Assembly (NCBI RefSeq): GCF_001311985.1 | Contig: NZ_BBCJ01000003.1 | Span: 62,001-126,000, forward strand | DNA from: Geotalea toluenoxydans JCM 15764 | GTDB taxonomy: Bacteria > Desulfobacterota > Desulfuromonadia > Geobacterales > Geobacteraceae | Direction: 5' to 3' | DNA: 64,000 nucleotides | Shown here: piece by piece, positions 30,433 to 39,676 of the stretch | Layout: each line of letters opens with the position of its first letter | How positions within the stretch are numbered: the stretch's first letter is position 1 | Translations under genes and position numbers: made by a program | Notes under the pieces: model-generated | What the model saw: the letters and a program-made list of their open reading frames with translations, nothing else | Told to the model about the DNA's origin: nothing | Database searches by the model: none

Positions 30433-31945
30433 TATTGTGTGCTCCTTGGGATTACAGAGGCCTCTGCCTTAACATCTGCTGCAGTACTGCCCCAGTTGAA
30501 ACCGAAGGGAAGCCATAACAGACTTAGATTTTTGGTTCCGTTGCTGCTCCGATACCTTATCAGGCCTTTAAGCAGTTTCAAATCGCTACTCTTGCTGTCT
30601 GCCTGAAATTGGATGAACGGAAACAGCTCATAGGCCAGGGCTTCATTCCGGACCTCATGCCAGTAAAGGTTCCAAACAAAGGATACGCAGAGTCTCCTGT
30701 TTCACTCCACCGTTGTTGATATATCCGCCACAGTGGCGCCCAGTTCTTTTCTATGCCGTCCCGATCGAAAATCGGCTCCACAGGGGCGGGCACGGACAGT
30801 GACATTACACCGCGGATATCCTTCTTGTAAACAAAGAGCGGCCAAAGTGCGGTACGCTGCCGTTCGCTGCCATCTTTCGCCCAGGTCTCCCTGCTGTCGG
30901 TATATAGAAAAAAGAGGATTCTGTCCAGGTGTTGACTGTAGGAGCTGGAACTTATCTCCTCACGCTTCAGCAGCGGCCACATGTACCAGCGCTTGAGGGA
31001 TTCTCTACCCCGGTCAACCGAATAGAAAGGAAGCACGCTTGTTACATTCCTCGTACTCCCGCGCACTGTCAGCCAAAAGGGCCAGAAGTAGTCAATTTCG
31101 TGTTGATCTCTGGCGATATCGTCCGTATAACCGAAAAAGGGCCAGAAATATGACCGGGAAATCTTTTGCGGCGAATCGGTCGCCGCATAAAGAGGCAATA
31201 CCGCCACTTTATGGGTCGGATTGTCCGTGTTCAGACGACTGCTCTCAGTGGAGAAAATGGGCCACAGGGCAAACCGCTTGCTATAGGCTCCTTCCTTGGA
31301 AGCTTGCCCATACAGGGGCCAGAACTGAAAACCCTTCTCCCTCTCCCCCTCGACGGTAGAAAAGAAAGGATACAGGTAGTTACGGGTGGTTGTCCCTTTT
31401 TTCACCGTTCTGCCATAGAGGGGAAAAAGCACGTAATGGTACTCGTCCCGCCAGAATCGCTCATAGATGTCGCCATAGAAAGGAAAGACAGAGGTATATG
31501 GGCCATATTTTTCAGACTTCCCACTGATGTAGAAAGGAAAAAACATCGCATCCTTTTCCTGCTGTTCCGGCTCATCTTTTCGATAGCTGTTGCTCTGCAC
31601 CAGTTTCAGAAATTGAAATGTGGTTACTTCCGGCGAAACATCCCTTGATGCAAGGGGATATAGATAGTCTGCAGAGCTTGTTTTATTGTGCCGGTTCGTT
31701 GTCTGGTAAAACAGCGGACGAACTGCCGTGTCATGGTCTTCCTTGTTATGCTGGAACTTGAAAAGCGGGCCAAGCATGGAGATGTTGCGAAACCCATCCT
31801 TCGGGCTATCCCGATAATCCAGCAGGGGCCAAAGGGTGAATATTGTGCCGGCTTCGGCGTTAGCATCCTCGCCCTCTGCAACAGAAGCTGTTACTGAGGA
31901 GAGAATGATGAGAATTACTGCTATGGCTGATATTGTAATACGCAT
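30432..31945 (-). CDS. Exported aromatic-repeat protein of unknown function, frameshifted
   Basis: About 504 residues after repair; no family recognised. A signal peptide (MRITISAIAVILIILSSVTASVAEG) starts at 31945. The whole mature chain is built of some twenty short units, about 20-25 residues apart, each with a hydrophobic-(W/F/L)-P-(L/F)-(Y/F) core: LFPLYGR, YLYPFFS, FWPLYGQ, LWPIFST, VLPLYAA, FWPFFGY, VLPFYSV, LWPLFVY, LFPFIQF. This looks like a beta-structure that repeats regularly, possibly in the outer membrane. A break near 30680 diverts the frame. Restoring one base gives NLYWHEVRNEALAYELFPF and a stop that shares one base with mlaE's ATG (TAATG), evidence that the repaired frame is right. 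Confidence 0.85.
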
Positions 31946-32041
31946 AAACCTCGTCAGAGGATGCAATCTCTGGGCAAGATAAGGGAAGGATACCCAGGAA
32001 GAAGAACTGCAGCTATTATCCTCATGAACGAAGTTAGTCAA

Positions 32042-32066
32042 CAAAAAAACCCGACAGAGTCGGGTC
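32042..32066 (-). terminator. Rho-independent terminator after leuD
   Basis: On the minus strand ACCCGAC pairs with GTCGGGT around a three-base loop and is followed by seven Ts. It lies about 32 bases past the leuD stop and separates leuCD from the aromatic-repeat/mla operon. Confidence 0.85.
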
Positions 32067-32097
32067 TTTCGGGCTTCAGTCCAATCAGACAGCTGAA

Positions 32098-32624
32098 TCA
32101 ATACTTGCTGTCGGCATAGTCGACCCAGCCGCCGGCAAGAACCAATGCCTTGTCAAAGGGAGAAATCTGGAAGGACAGCGCGTCTTCTCTCCCTCCCCCC
32201 CGGATTGAAATTTTCTCGGCTTCGATATCGACGGCAATGACGGTATCCCCATATCCCGAATAGCCGAAGAGGACATCAAGGCTCTGAGTAGGCAACTCTA
32301 TAGCTGCCATGCCGCAGTTGAACATGTTCTGACGAAAGATCCTGGCAAAGGATTCTGCTATTACCACATTGATATCATTGACTTCAAAAACCATGGTGCA
32401 TGCTCCCGGGAGGAGCCGCAACCGAAATTGGCACGGCTCACTACCACCCTTGCCTTTGCGGTCTTTTTTCCTTTAGGATCGAATCCAGGCAGCTTGAGGT
32501 CTTCTAAAATATATGGCTTCAAATCCTGCTTGGTGATTTCCGTTAGGTATTTGGCAGGGATGATTTCATCCGTATTTATGTCGGAGCGATCAAGAAACAG
32601 TGCTGGTCCGGCGAAGCTTTTCAT
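32098..32624 (-). CDS. leuD: 3-isopropylmalate dehydratase small subunit, frameshifted
   Basis: LeuD supplies the swivel domain that carries substrate to the iron-sulphur cluster of LeuC in leucine synthesis. Repaired length is about 175 residues, the short (archaeal/type-2) form. INTDEIIPAKYLTEI near the N-terminus and NFGCGSSREHAPW are the family blocks; NMFNCGMAAIELP follows. The frame breaks near 32391, in PWVFEVNDIN. An AAGGAG site precedes the ATG at 32624, just after the repaired end of leuC. Confidence 0.93.
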
Positions 32625-32644
32625 ATTTACTGTTCTCCTTAAGA

Positions 32645-33921
32645 TTATAGATATTTTCTGGGGTCGGCAATCTTGCTTCAATGGCTGTAGCCGCCGAAGT
32701 CGCGGGCGACATCAGGTGCACCATTCCCCCTTTGCCCATGCGGCCCATGAAATTTCTGTTGGTGGTGGAAGCGCATACCTCTCCTTCAGCCAGCACTCCA
32801 TTGCTCATTCCAAGACAGGCGCCGCAGGTGGGATTGGTCACACAGAACCCTGCATCCATAAATATGGCGATTAAACCCTCATTGAGAGCATCGCTGTATA
32901 TTTTAGGCGTTGCCGGCGAGAGAATCGCCCGAACCGATGGAGCTATTTTCTTTCCTTTGAGAATCGCTGCAGCTATCCGTAGATCCTCAAGCCTGCCGTT
33001 AGTACATGAACCAAGGTAGACTTGATCCACCGGGGTGCCGGCAATGTCGCCGATCGTTTTCACCTGATCCGGCTTATAACCGAAGGTGACCACAGGCTCA
33101 AGGCTCGAAACGTCAATATCCACCACTCGATCGTAGGTGGCGTCTTCATCCGACCACCATTTTTTGAAATCTGCCAGAGCAGCCTCTTTGCCGGCATATT
33201 CCTTATTGATGAAGGGCCATAGGTAGTCTACCGTCACACCGTCGGGCATGCAGATGCCGGAGGTACCACCTGCCTCTATCGCCATGTTGCATAATGTCAT
33301 GCGAGACTCCATGGTCATTGCGTCCACAACAGCCCCCCGAAACTCCATTACCCGGTCAGTTGCTCCATTGACCGTAAGCTTTCCGATGACATGGAGAATC
33401 ACATCTTTTGCATAGACCCCTTTGGGAAGCTTTCCGTTCAGGTTGATCCGGATCGTCTTTGGATCGCGGAAGGCACAGACACCTTTAAGAATGCCCACCT
33501 CAAGGTCAGTGGTGCCGACACCGGCGGCAAAAGCCCCGAAAGCACCGTGGGTGCAGGTATGTGAATCACCCATGATCACGGTATAGCCGGGACGGATATA
33601 GCCTTTTTCAGGGAACAGCGCGTGACAGACCCCATTGGCGCCAATATCGAAAAAATTCGGGATGGCGTGCCGACGCGCCCAGTCACGCAACATCTTCGCC
33701 TGGGTAGCGGTTTTGCTGTCCTTGCTCGGAGTCACATGATCAATTACCGCTTTTATCTTGCCTGTATCGAAAACCCGGTCTTTTTTCCTCTCCATCAGGT
33801 CGGCGATGGCTATCGGCGTAGTTATTTCATGACACATTACAACATCAAGCTTCAGCACTCTGGTTCCAGAAAAAGGTTCGTCTACCAGGTGCGACTTAAA
33901 TATCTTCTCGGCTATGGTCAT
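32645..33921 (-). CDS. leuC: 3-isopropylmalate dehydratase large subunit, C-terminal frameshift
   Basis: LeuC binds the 4Fe-4S cluster and isomerises 2- to 3-isopropylmalate. About 425 residues from ATG at 33921 (MTIAEKIFKSH); another ATG lies at 33927. Blocks seen: VMCHEITTPIA, GDSHTCTHGAFGAFAAGVGTTDLE, GSCTNGRLEDLR, and NPTCGACLGMSNGVLAEGEVCASTTNRNFMGRMG (in pieces), giving the cluster Cys residues. A lost base near 32675 turns the proper end KIADPRKYL into a run-on that overlaps leuD; repaired, it stops at 32645. The assignment to isopropylmalate rather than another aconitase-family acid is by context with leuD. Confidence 0.92.
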
Positions 33922-34081
33922 TCCCATACAAAATGCATCCTTTCCATAATTGGGTTCTATTGCGTTGGTAATGTAAACAAATCGACCAGACAAATCAATT
34001 TAATATTTGTTCAATAATAGTAAACATTTGCCTATGATGTCATCAAATGATATATTGCTTCAATTTGAGAGGATTTTTAAT

Positions 34082-34237
34082 ATGCAACTCAGTTTTAACA
34101 GAACGAACAAGGAAATAGATGAAGCAATAGACTCTCTCATCGGGAAAGCCGGTGGAGTTCATCATCAGGAACTTGTACGCGAAATGATCGTCTCAGCGCT
34201 AAAAGCCGGCCAGGATACTGATTACCTGGCGACCTGA
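34082..34237 (+). CDS. Small hypothetical protein upstream of LOG gene
   Basis: A 51-residue acidic-basic helical protein. I take the ATG at 34082 because GAGAGGA lies 8-9 bases before it; in-frame starts further out have no such site. The sequence is MQLSFNRTNKEIDEAIDSL, followed by GGVHHQELVREMIVSALKAG. No family is recognised. It ends 17 bases before the LOG-family gene and is probably cotranscribed with it. Confidence 0.6.
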   Translation: MQLSFNRTNKEIDEAIDSLIGKAGGVHHQELVREMIVSALKAGQDTDYLAT

Positions 34238-34254
34238 AACTTCTCAGTAACACC

Positions 34255-35109
34255 ATGAAGGAGATGCGTTACACCAACAAAGTGTTCTCGCCTTACCGGC
34301 ACAGGACCAAGGTCACTATTTTCGGCTCGGCCCGAACAGAACCACAGGAAGAAGCCTATCAGAAGTGTGTCAGATTCAGCAGGCTGCTGGCCGACAAGGG
34401 CTACATGATTATCACCGGCGGCGGTCCCGGCATCATGCAGGCCGGTAACGAAGGCGCCGGCAGCGAAAGCTCCTTTGCGGTGAACATCAGGCTTCCTTTC
34501 GAACAGGCACCGAACCCCTTCATGCTTGCCAACCCACGTCTGATTACCTACAAATACTTTTTCAATCGTAAAGTTGCTTTTGTCAAGGAGGCAGACGCTA
34601 TCGCCGTTTTTCCCGGGGGATTCGGTACACTGGACGAGGCAATGGAGGTATTCACCCTTATTCAGACCGGTAAGACCTCACCAAAACCCCTTGTTCTCAT
34701 TGATGATGATGACGGGTACTGGGAACAATGGTTTATATTTATAAAAGAACGCATGCTGGGCAGAGGCTTTATCTCTGCTGAAGATTTCTCTATTTTCACC
34801 ATCACTCGTAGTGAAAAAGAGGCTGTAAAGGTAATCGAAGATTTTTATCGCAATTACCATTCCTTGAGATTTGTAAATAGAAGATTGATTATCAGACTTA
34901 ACAAGGAACTTTCCAGAGCAAACATTGACGAGCTGGAAAAAGAATTCCCGGAGTTGCACAATTCAGGCACTAAAATTGTTTCAACAGCACCGCTGCAGGA
35001 AGAACAGGATGAACCTGACCTTCTTGATTTGCCACGTATAGCTCTTCAGTTCGACCATCAGCATTATGGTCTGCTGATGGCGTTCATAGGCAGAATAAAT
35101 ATGTTCTAA
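34255..35109 (+). CDS. LOG-family (TIGR00730) nucleotide-hydrolase-like protein
   Basis: A Rossmann-fold LOG-family protein, 284 residues. Relatives are cytokinin riboside 5'-monophosphate phosphoribohydrolases or nucleotide nucleosidases such as PpnN. The signature motifs are present: VTIFGSART, ITGGGPGIMQAGNEGA and PGGFGTLDEAMEVFTLIQTGK (the PGGxGTxxE catalytic motif). About 75 residues after the core form an extra, charged C-terminal region with no recognised domain. The substrate is not known. Confidence 0.9.
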   Translation: MKEMRYTNKVFSPYRHRTKVTIFGSARTEPQEEAYQKCVRFSRLLADKGYMIITGGGPGIMQAGNEGAGSESSFAVNIRLPFEQAPNPFMLANPRLITYKYFFNRKVAFVKEADAIAVFPGGFGTLDEAMEVFTLIQTGKTSPKPLVLIDDDDGYWEQWFIFIKERMLGRGFISAEDFSIFTITRSEKEAVKVIEDFYRNYHSLRFVNRRLIIRLNKELSRANIDELEKEFPELHNSGTKIVSTAPLQEEQDEPDLLDLPRIALQFDHQHYGLLMAFIGRINMF

Positions 35110-35126
35110 AAATGACGGTAAAGCTC

Positions 35127-35155
35127 TTGACAAAGTAATTACATGCTGTTAATTT
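35127..35155 (+). promoter_or_regulatory. Sigma-70 type promoter of the cold-shock gene
   Basis: TTGACA at 35127-35132 is followed, 17 bases on, by TAATTT at 35150-35155. Transcription would begin near 35162, giving a leader of about 140 bases before the cold-shock ATG. Long leaders are known for cspA-type genes, where they act as temperature-responsive structures; that role here is inference. Confidence 0.55.
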
Positions 35156-35301
35156 TACAAGGCGGCAAGTTTCGGAAGTTCGTTAATCAATGGAAATACA
35201 CAAAGCATCTGACTTTGACGTTTTCCTGCCCAAGACTCCGGAAACTGCAGTATTAACATGATCCGGCAGAGACCCGGAGGCAACAAAAGGAGGCAGTAAA
35301 A

Positions 35302-35502
35302 ATGGCACAGGGCAAAGTAAAATGGTTTAACGATGCGAAGGGATTCGGCTTCATCGAGCAAGACAATGGGGAAGATGTATTTGTACACTTTTCTGCTATT
35401 GTGGGAGAAGGCTTTAAGTCACTTGCAGAAGGTGAAGCAGTATCCTTCGATGTCACCAATGGTCCCAAAGGCTTGCAGGCAGCAAACGTCAAAAAAATCT
35501 AA
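35302..35502 (+). CDS. Cold-shock domain protein
   Basis: A 66-residue CspA-type OB-fold protein that binds single-stranded RNA and DNA. RNP1 is KGFGFIEQ and RNP2 is VFVHFSAI, preceded by [15 protein letters not shown]. The length and single-domain form are typical. The start follows AAAGGAGGCA. It is monocistronic: a promoter lies about 150 bases upstream and a strong terminator immediately follows. Confidence 0.97.
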   Translation: MAQGKVKWFNDAKGFGFIEQDNGEDVFVHFSAIVGEGFKSLAEGEAVSFDVTNGPKGLQAANVKKI

Positions 35503-35528
35503 GGTAGATCCCATATAGATTTAAGACG

Positions 35529-35557
35529 AAAAAACCTCGCTTTGCGAGGTTTTTTTA
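35529..35557 (+). terminator. Rho-independent terminator of the cold-shock gene
   Basis: AAAACCTCGC pairs with GCGAGGTTTT around a TTT loop, followed by TTTT. It lies 27 bases past the stop codon. Confidence 0.92.
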
Positions 35558-35649
35558 TTCATATGGCAAACTGCAGAGGGTTGACTTGGAAGCTCCGGAC
35601 AGGACGCATTGCCGGCGAGGCTTGCAATAATTTTTCTGATAACAACTTA

Positions 35650-36278
35650 TTACAATTTAATTCTACGCCACACATCAACCACTTTGCCGAGCATTTTCAG
35701 CTTGCTGTCCTTCTTGAAAGGAACATAAGCACGATTGTCCGGCGACAGGAATACATCTGAATCCACTATTCTGTAACGTCTCAGGATAGCTTCACCCCAT
35801 CGATTATTAACCAGAACAATATCCCTGTTTTCAATCTCACACTCTGTAGAGATTACGACCAGATCACCATCGCAGATGGTGGGCGCCATGAAATCTCCTA
35901 CCGAAAAAATGGCATACGACCCCTCCGCCCCTTGTGGCAAGGAAAGATAGTCGCAAATATCTTCCTTTACGAAAAAATGCGGAAAATCTTGGGGTATTTT
36001 TTTGAAAAGGGGCACATTTGAGGGGCGTGACGCTCTATTTGCAGTTCACGGAATTTCTCCCCATGTCCGGTCTTGAGCCATTCTTTATTAATTCCATATG
36101 AATGACATAAAGCAATGATTAAGGTGTCGGAAACGTTTTTTTTACCCCTTTCGACACCACTAAGAAAACCTTGAACGATCCCCAGTGAATCGGCAAATTC
36201 TTTCTGGGTCATGTCTTTGGCCTGCCGTATTTCCTTAATGCGCAGGCCCATCCGGCAATTCATTTCCTTTTCAGACAT
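35650..36278 (-). CDS. HTH-S24-like repressor lacking the cleavage dyad, frameshifted
   Basis: A phage-repressor-like regulator, about 209 residues repaired. The N-terminus has an XRE helix-turn-helix (GLRIKEIRQAKDMTQKEFADSLGIVQGFLSGVERGKK in parts). The C-terminal S24 fold reads SVGDFMAPTICDGDLVVI: in cleavable repressors the residue before M is the Ser nucleophile, here Phe. The usual Lys is Arg (AILRRYRI). It therefore looks unable to cut itself. A break near 36020 splits the linker. Start ATG at 36278 follows AGGAGG. It is divergent from the GAF-GGDEF gene. Confidence 0.85.
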
Positions 36279-36301
36279 ACCCTCCTCTAACTTACAATGT
36301 C

Positions 36302-36331
36302 TTGACAAGCATATCTCTCAGTTAATATACT
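36302..36331 (+). promoter_or_regulatory. Promoter for the GAF-GGDEF gene, with palindrome over -35
   Basis: TTGACA at 36302-36307 and TATACT at 36326-36331 are 18 bases apart and read towards the gene at 36505. The -35 lies inside the palindrome CTTGACAAG (36301-36309), only 23 bases from the divergent repressor's start codon. A repressor operator there is possible but not shown. Confidence 0.45.
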
Positions 36332-36504
36332 CAGGCAGAATGGCACATCACAGCAATATTTATAGTCTGTTCCCCGTGACGATGCAACCCAAAAATCACC
36401 GTGGAATAATTGTTCGGCATTAATTATGTAAATACGCTAATACCTCTGACAAAACCGATTTCACAAGCTGTGGTACACCCAAGTATTATCGGAGAGCTTC
36501 GGAC

Positions 36505-38508
36505 ATGGAAGAAAAAGCTCAAAAAGCACCACCGGCTGAATTGCTGGCAAAACTTAAAAGCTATTCATTCCTTGCCCAGTACAATCTCAATCTTTATTCT
36601 CGAAGTAAAACCTCTTCAACGAATGGGACTTGTGAGTTTCAACCATGCGGCTCCATAGTGCATGATGCTCTCAGCAATGAAATCGGCCTTAACTTCTTTG
36701 GCAGTCCGCTAAAACCCGATCTACAGACAAAGAAAACAGCTGTTTACAGATACAATGGGGGATTTTTAAGTTTTGCCGTTTCCTTTGAAATTGGCGACAC
36801 GGACTTTTGTCTGGTGGGCAACGGTGTAAGAGATAAACTGATTGACTTTTGGCAGCTGGAAAGACTTTCACGGGCCGATAAAGTCGATGTATTTTCCCTT
36901 CTTAATCAGCTTGAAAAATTACCAGTAGCGACGATCCATGAACTGGAAGGTGTTGCAGAACAGATCCATGAGATTTTGCCGTCATTGCAGGTCGAAAGAC
37001 TGTATAAGTCCCTTTATGATCAGACTGTAAGCCGCCTGTCCATAGTCGTCGGTCTGCTTGAACAACTCGATGAACTGCAATCAACCGATGAACTCGTATC
37101 TTTTTCTACAGACCTTCTCGGCTTTGTCTTCGACTTTCCCAAGGTCGCTCTGGCGTTACTGGATAAGGACAAAGAATGCTACTCGATTGTCGGCAAACTG
37201 GGGCTGGAGAAAATTCACGACATACCTGAGGCAAAAATCAAATCATTTTTAACCAGAGACAGAAGCAGAAAAATTCTGAGATTCGAAGAAGAAGCAGCAG
37301 CAATATTCACAGGTCTGACAGCCGAGCAAGTGACCTTTTTCCCTTTGAAAGCCGAAGGAAGCCAGCTGGGATTTATTTCTGTTTTTGACAGCGAGCCGCA
37401 TTCAGTGGATGTCTTATTGGTGGAGTTAATAGCCGCCAGGATAGCTGCCAAGATAAGGCACCTGAAAAATGAGGCGGAACACCTGCAACTGAACGCCCTG
37501 TCGAACAAGCTTTTGTCGGTTACCAATACCTTGCTGTTCGCGGAAAATAAAGATGAACTCTACAAGACTATACTGGAGCTGGCAGCTGACCTGCTAAATG
37601 CCACCCAGGGATCAATCATGCTGATGGATAAAAGCGGGGAAAGCTTGCATATCGTTTATACCATGGGGATGAGCCTGCATCTCGCCCAGTGCATGACTGT
37701 CAAGGTAGGTAGAGGGATAGCCGGCAAGGTGGCCAAGACCGGCATCCCGCTTTTGGTCGATGACATCGAAAAAGACAGCAGGATAGGCATCAGGAACAGG
37801 CCACGATTCAAGTCCAAATCCCTCATCTGCATTCCCTTGAAGCTCAAGGACAAGACCATCGGGGTGCTGAATCTATCCGATAAGGAAGATATGGCCGCCT
37901 TCACGGAATCTGACAGAAACCTTCTCACCTCTTTTGCCAATCTTGCTTCTCTGATGATTGAAAGAACTCTGGTTATCGAGGAATCAGTCATTTTCGAAAA
38001 AATGGCCGTAACTGATGCCTTAACCGGTCTTTATAACCGCCGCTTCCTCAAAAACCGTATTGAAGAAGAGCTTAATCGAAGTATTCGTCAAAAATTGAAT
38101 TTGACAATACTGTTCATAGATCTGGATCATTTCAAGATTTACAATGACCTATGCGGCCACATTGCCGGTGATGAGGTGTTGAGAAAGACAGCTGCCATAA
38201 TCAGGGCATCGGTCAGGGACATGGATATCGTAGCACGCTATGGAGGTGAAGAATTCTGCGCCATCTTGCCCGGCACTTCAAAAACAGAGTCTTTGGCGGT
38301 AGCAGAGCGGATCCGTGCAGGAATTGAAAAGGAGGCTTTTCCGGAAGAAGAAAATCTTCCATTGGGGAGGCTTACAACTAGTATCGGCGTTGCTTCTTTC
38401 CCGGAAGACGGACACACGTTCACGTCACTGGTTCATGCTGCAGATGTGGCTTTATATCAGGCAAAGACTACCGGCAGGAACGCTATTGTCGTGGCACACA
38501 CGCCATGA
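36505..38508 (+). CDS. GAF-GGDEF diguanylate cyclase
   Basis: An intact 667-residue protein predicted to make cyclic di-GMP. The N-terminal 170 residues match those of the protein at 25561 (LKSYSFLAQYNLNLY; CLVGNGVRDKLID). The GAF domain is at about 330-480 (GRGIAGKVAKTGIPLLVDDIEKDSRI). The GGDEF domain has FIDLDHFKIYNDLCGHIAGDEVL and the active site RYGGEEF, with metal-binding residues kept. No RxxD inhibitory site is evident just before it. No transmembrane segment, so it is probably cytoplasmic. Confidence 0.93.
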   Translation: MEEKAQKAPPAELLAKLKSYSFLAQYNLNLYSRSKTSSTNGTCEFQPCGSIVHDALSNEIGLNFFGSPLKPDLQTKKTAVYRYNGGFLSFAVSFEIGDTDFCLVGNGVRDKLIDFWQLERLSRADKVDVFSLLNQLEKLPVATIHELEGVAEQIHEILPSLQVERLYKSLYDQTVSRLSIVVGLLEQLDELQSTDELVSFSTDLLGFVFDFPKVALALLDKDKECYSIVGKLGLEKIHDIPEAKIKSFLTRDRSRKILRFEEEAAAIFTGLTAEQVTFFPLKAEGSQLGFISVFDSEPHSVDVLLVELIAARIAAKIRHLKNEAEHLQLNALSNKLLSVTNTLLFAENKDELYKTILELAADLLNATQGSIMLMDKSGESLHIVYTMGMSLHLAQCMTVKVGRGIAGKVAKTGIPLLVDDIEKDSRIGIRNRPRFKSKSLICIPLKLKDKTIGVLNLSDKEDMAAFTESDRNLLTSFANLASLMIERTLVIEESVIFEKMAVTDALTGLYNRRFLKNRIEEELNRSIRQKLNLTILFIDLDHFKIYNDLCGHIAGDEVLRKTAAIIRASVRDMDIVARYGGEEFCAILPGTSKTESLAVAERIRAGIEKEAFPEEENLPLGRLTTSIGVASFPEDGHTFTSLVHAADVALYQAKTTGRNAIVVAHTP

Positions 38509-38530
38509 GTAATACCTGATGCACAGGGAA

Positions 38531-39501
38531 TCAAATTCCGTTTTTTCTGAGGCGATAACAGGTGCCTGCATTATCAAGGGCAATGGCTGCATAGGTTGCA
38601 AGAGTCGTAATGAAATCTACCTCCGTGTCGGTAAACATTTTGCCTCCGGGGCGACCGGAGATGTTGACCACCCCCACGACACGGTCCTTTATCTGCAGTG
38701 GCACCGACAGTATTCCCGGCGTGCTGAAAAGATCTCCACAGGTGTCCTCCTCAAGGAGCCTTACCGTAAGAGAAGCAGGTATATCGGACTCAATTGACAA
38801 CGGTTTATTATTGGCAGCGACAAGACCTGATATACCCTGATCTTTCTGCATGCTGAAGGTCTTTGCCAAATTGTGATCGATGCCGACACAGACCTTCATG
38901 GAAAATTTCATTCCTGATTTATCCAGTAACAAAAGGTAACCCTTTTCTGCCTTCAACTGTGCAACCGCACTCTCAACCAGTTTCCGCAAAATCGTACCAA
39001 TATCCGTAGTCGAAGCCAGAGCGGCACAGGCACTGTTCAGTGTAGTCATCATCTGCAGCGTTTCTTCCAGGGCATGGTTCTTTTCTGAAAGGTCACGGAT
39101 CAATCGCCGGTTTTCAACGGTCAGCGATTGTTTTTCCATGGTCCTGGCTACAACATTGTAGAGAATGGCCTCATCATCAATGGCTTGACGATATAGTCGT
39201 AGGCGCCAAGCCTCAAGGCCTTAATGGCAGTGAAAGATGATGCATTGCTGGAAATGATAACCACATCTGTCTCCGGTTTCATTTCCTTTGCCAGTTTAAG
39301 CATGTTCAAGCCACTCATGCCCGGCAACATGATGTCAGTCAATACCATGTTGAATTCTTCAGCCCGAAAAAGCCTGACAGCTTCCTCCCCGGATGAGGCA
39401 CAGGTAACCCGATAACCCTTCTTCAACAGGAGCCCGCAGACCATTTTCTGAAAGGAAGGGGAATCGTCGACCACCAATATATGGGGTGAAAAACTTGCCA
39501 A
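38531..39501 (-). CDS. Receiver-GAF response regulator, frameshifted
   Basis: A receiver domain fused to a GAF domain, about 323 residues. The receiver has HILVVDDSPSFQKMV, the phospho-Asp in VLTDIMLPGMSG, and DYIVKP. A break near 39182 (CCC reads CC) follows; the repaired chain continues IDDEAILYNVVARTMEKQ, a coiled coil, and a GAF domain ending in DNAGTCYRLRK. The likely start is TTG at 39501 behind GAGAG. There is no output enzyme, so it may act by protein contact. It is tail to tail with the diguanylate cyclase gene. Confidence 0.85.
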
Positions 39502-39619
39502 AGGTTCTCTCGCGGGGGTTGATTAGCAGCACGGGAATGTTAGTGCAAGAGTGTGTAAAAATCAACATAAATGAAGTCCCTTTCTGCTTACATCCGACAA
39601 GGCGCTGACCAGAAAAGCT

Positions 39620-39647
39620 TTGACAACAGTTAAGTCTTTCCTATAGT
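39620..39647 (+). promoter_or_regulatory. Sigma-70 type promoter before the polyprenyl synthase gene
   Basis: TTGACA at 39620-39625 and TATAGT at 39642-39647 are separated by 16 bases, close to consensus. The predicted start near 39654 leaves a short leader before the ATG at 39677. Confidence 0.65.
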
Positions 39648-39676
39648 ATTGGCCAAAATTCAGCAGAGGTCTGGCA

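Noticed and set aside
32590..32644. A C-terminal extension of leuC overlapping leuD
   Set aside because: Restoring one base near 32675 gives the normal KIADPRKYL end and a stop before the leuD ribosome binding site.
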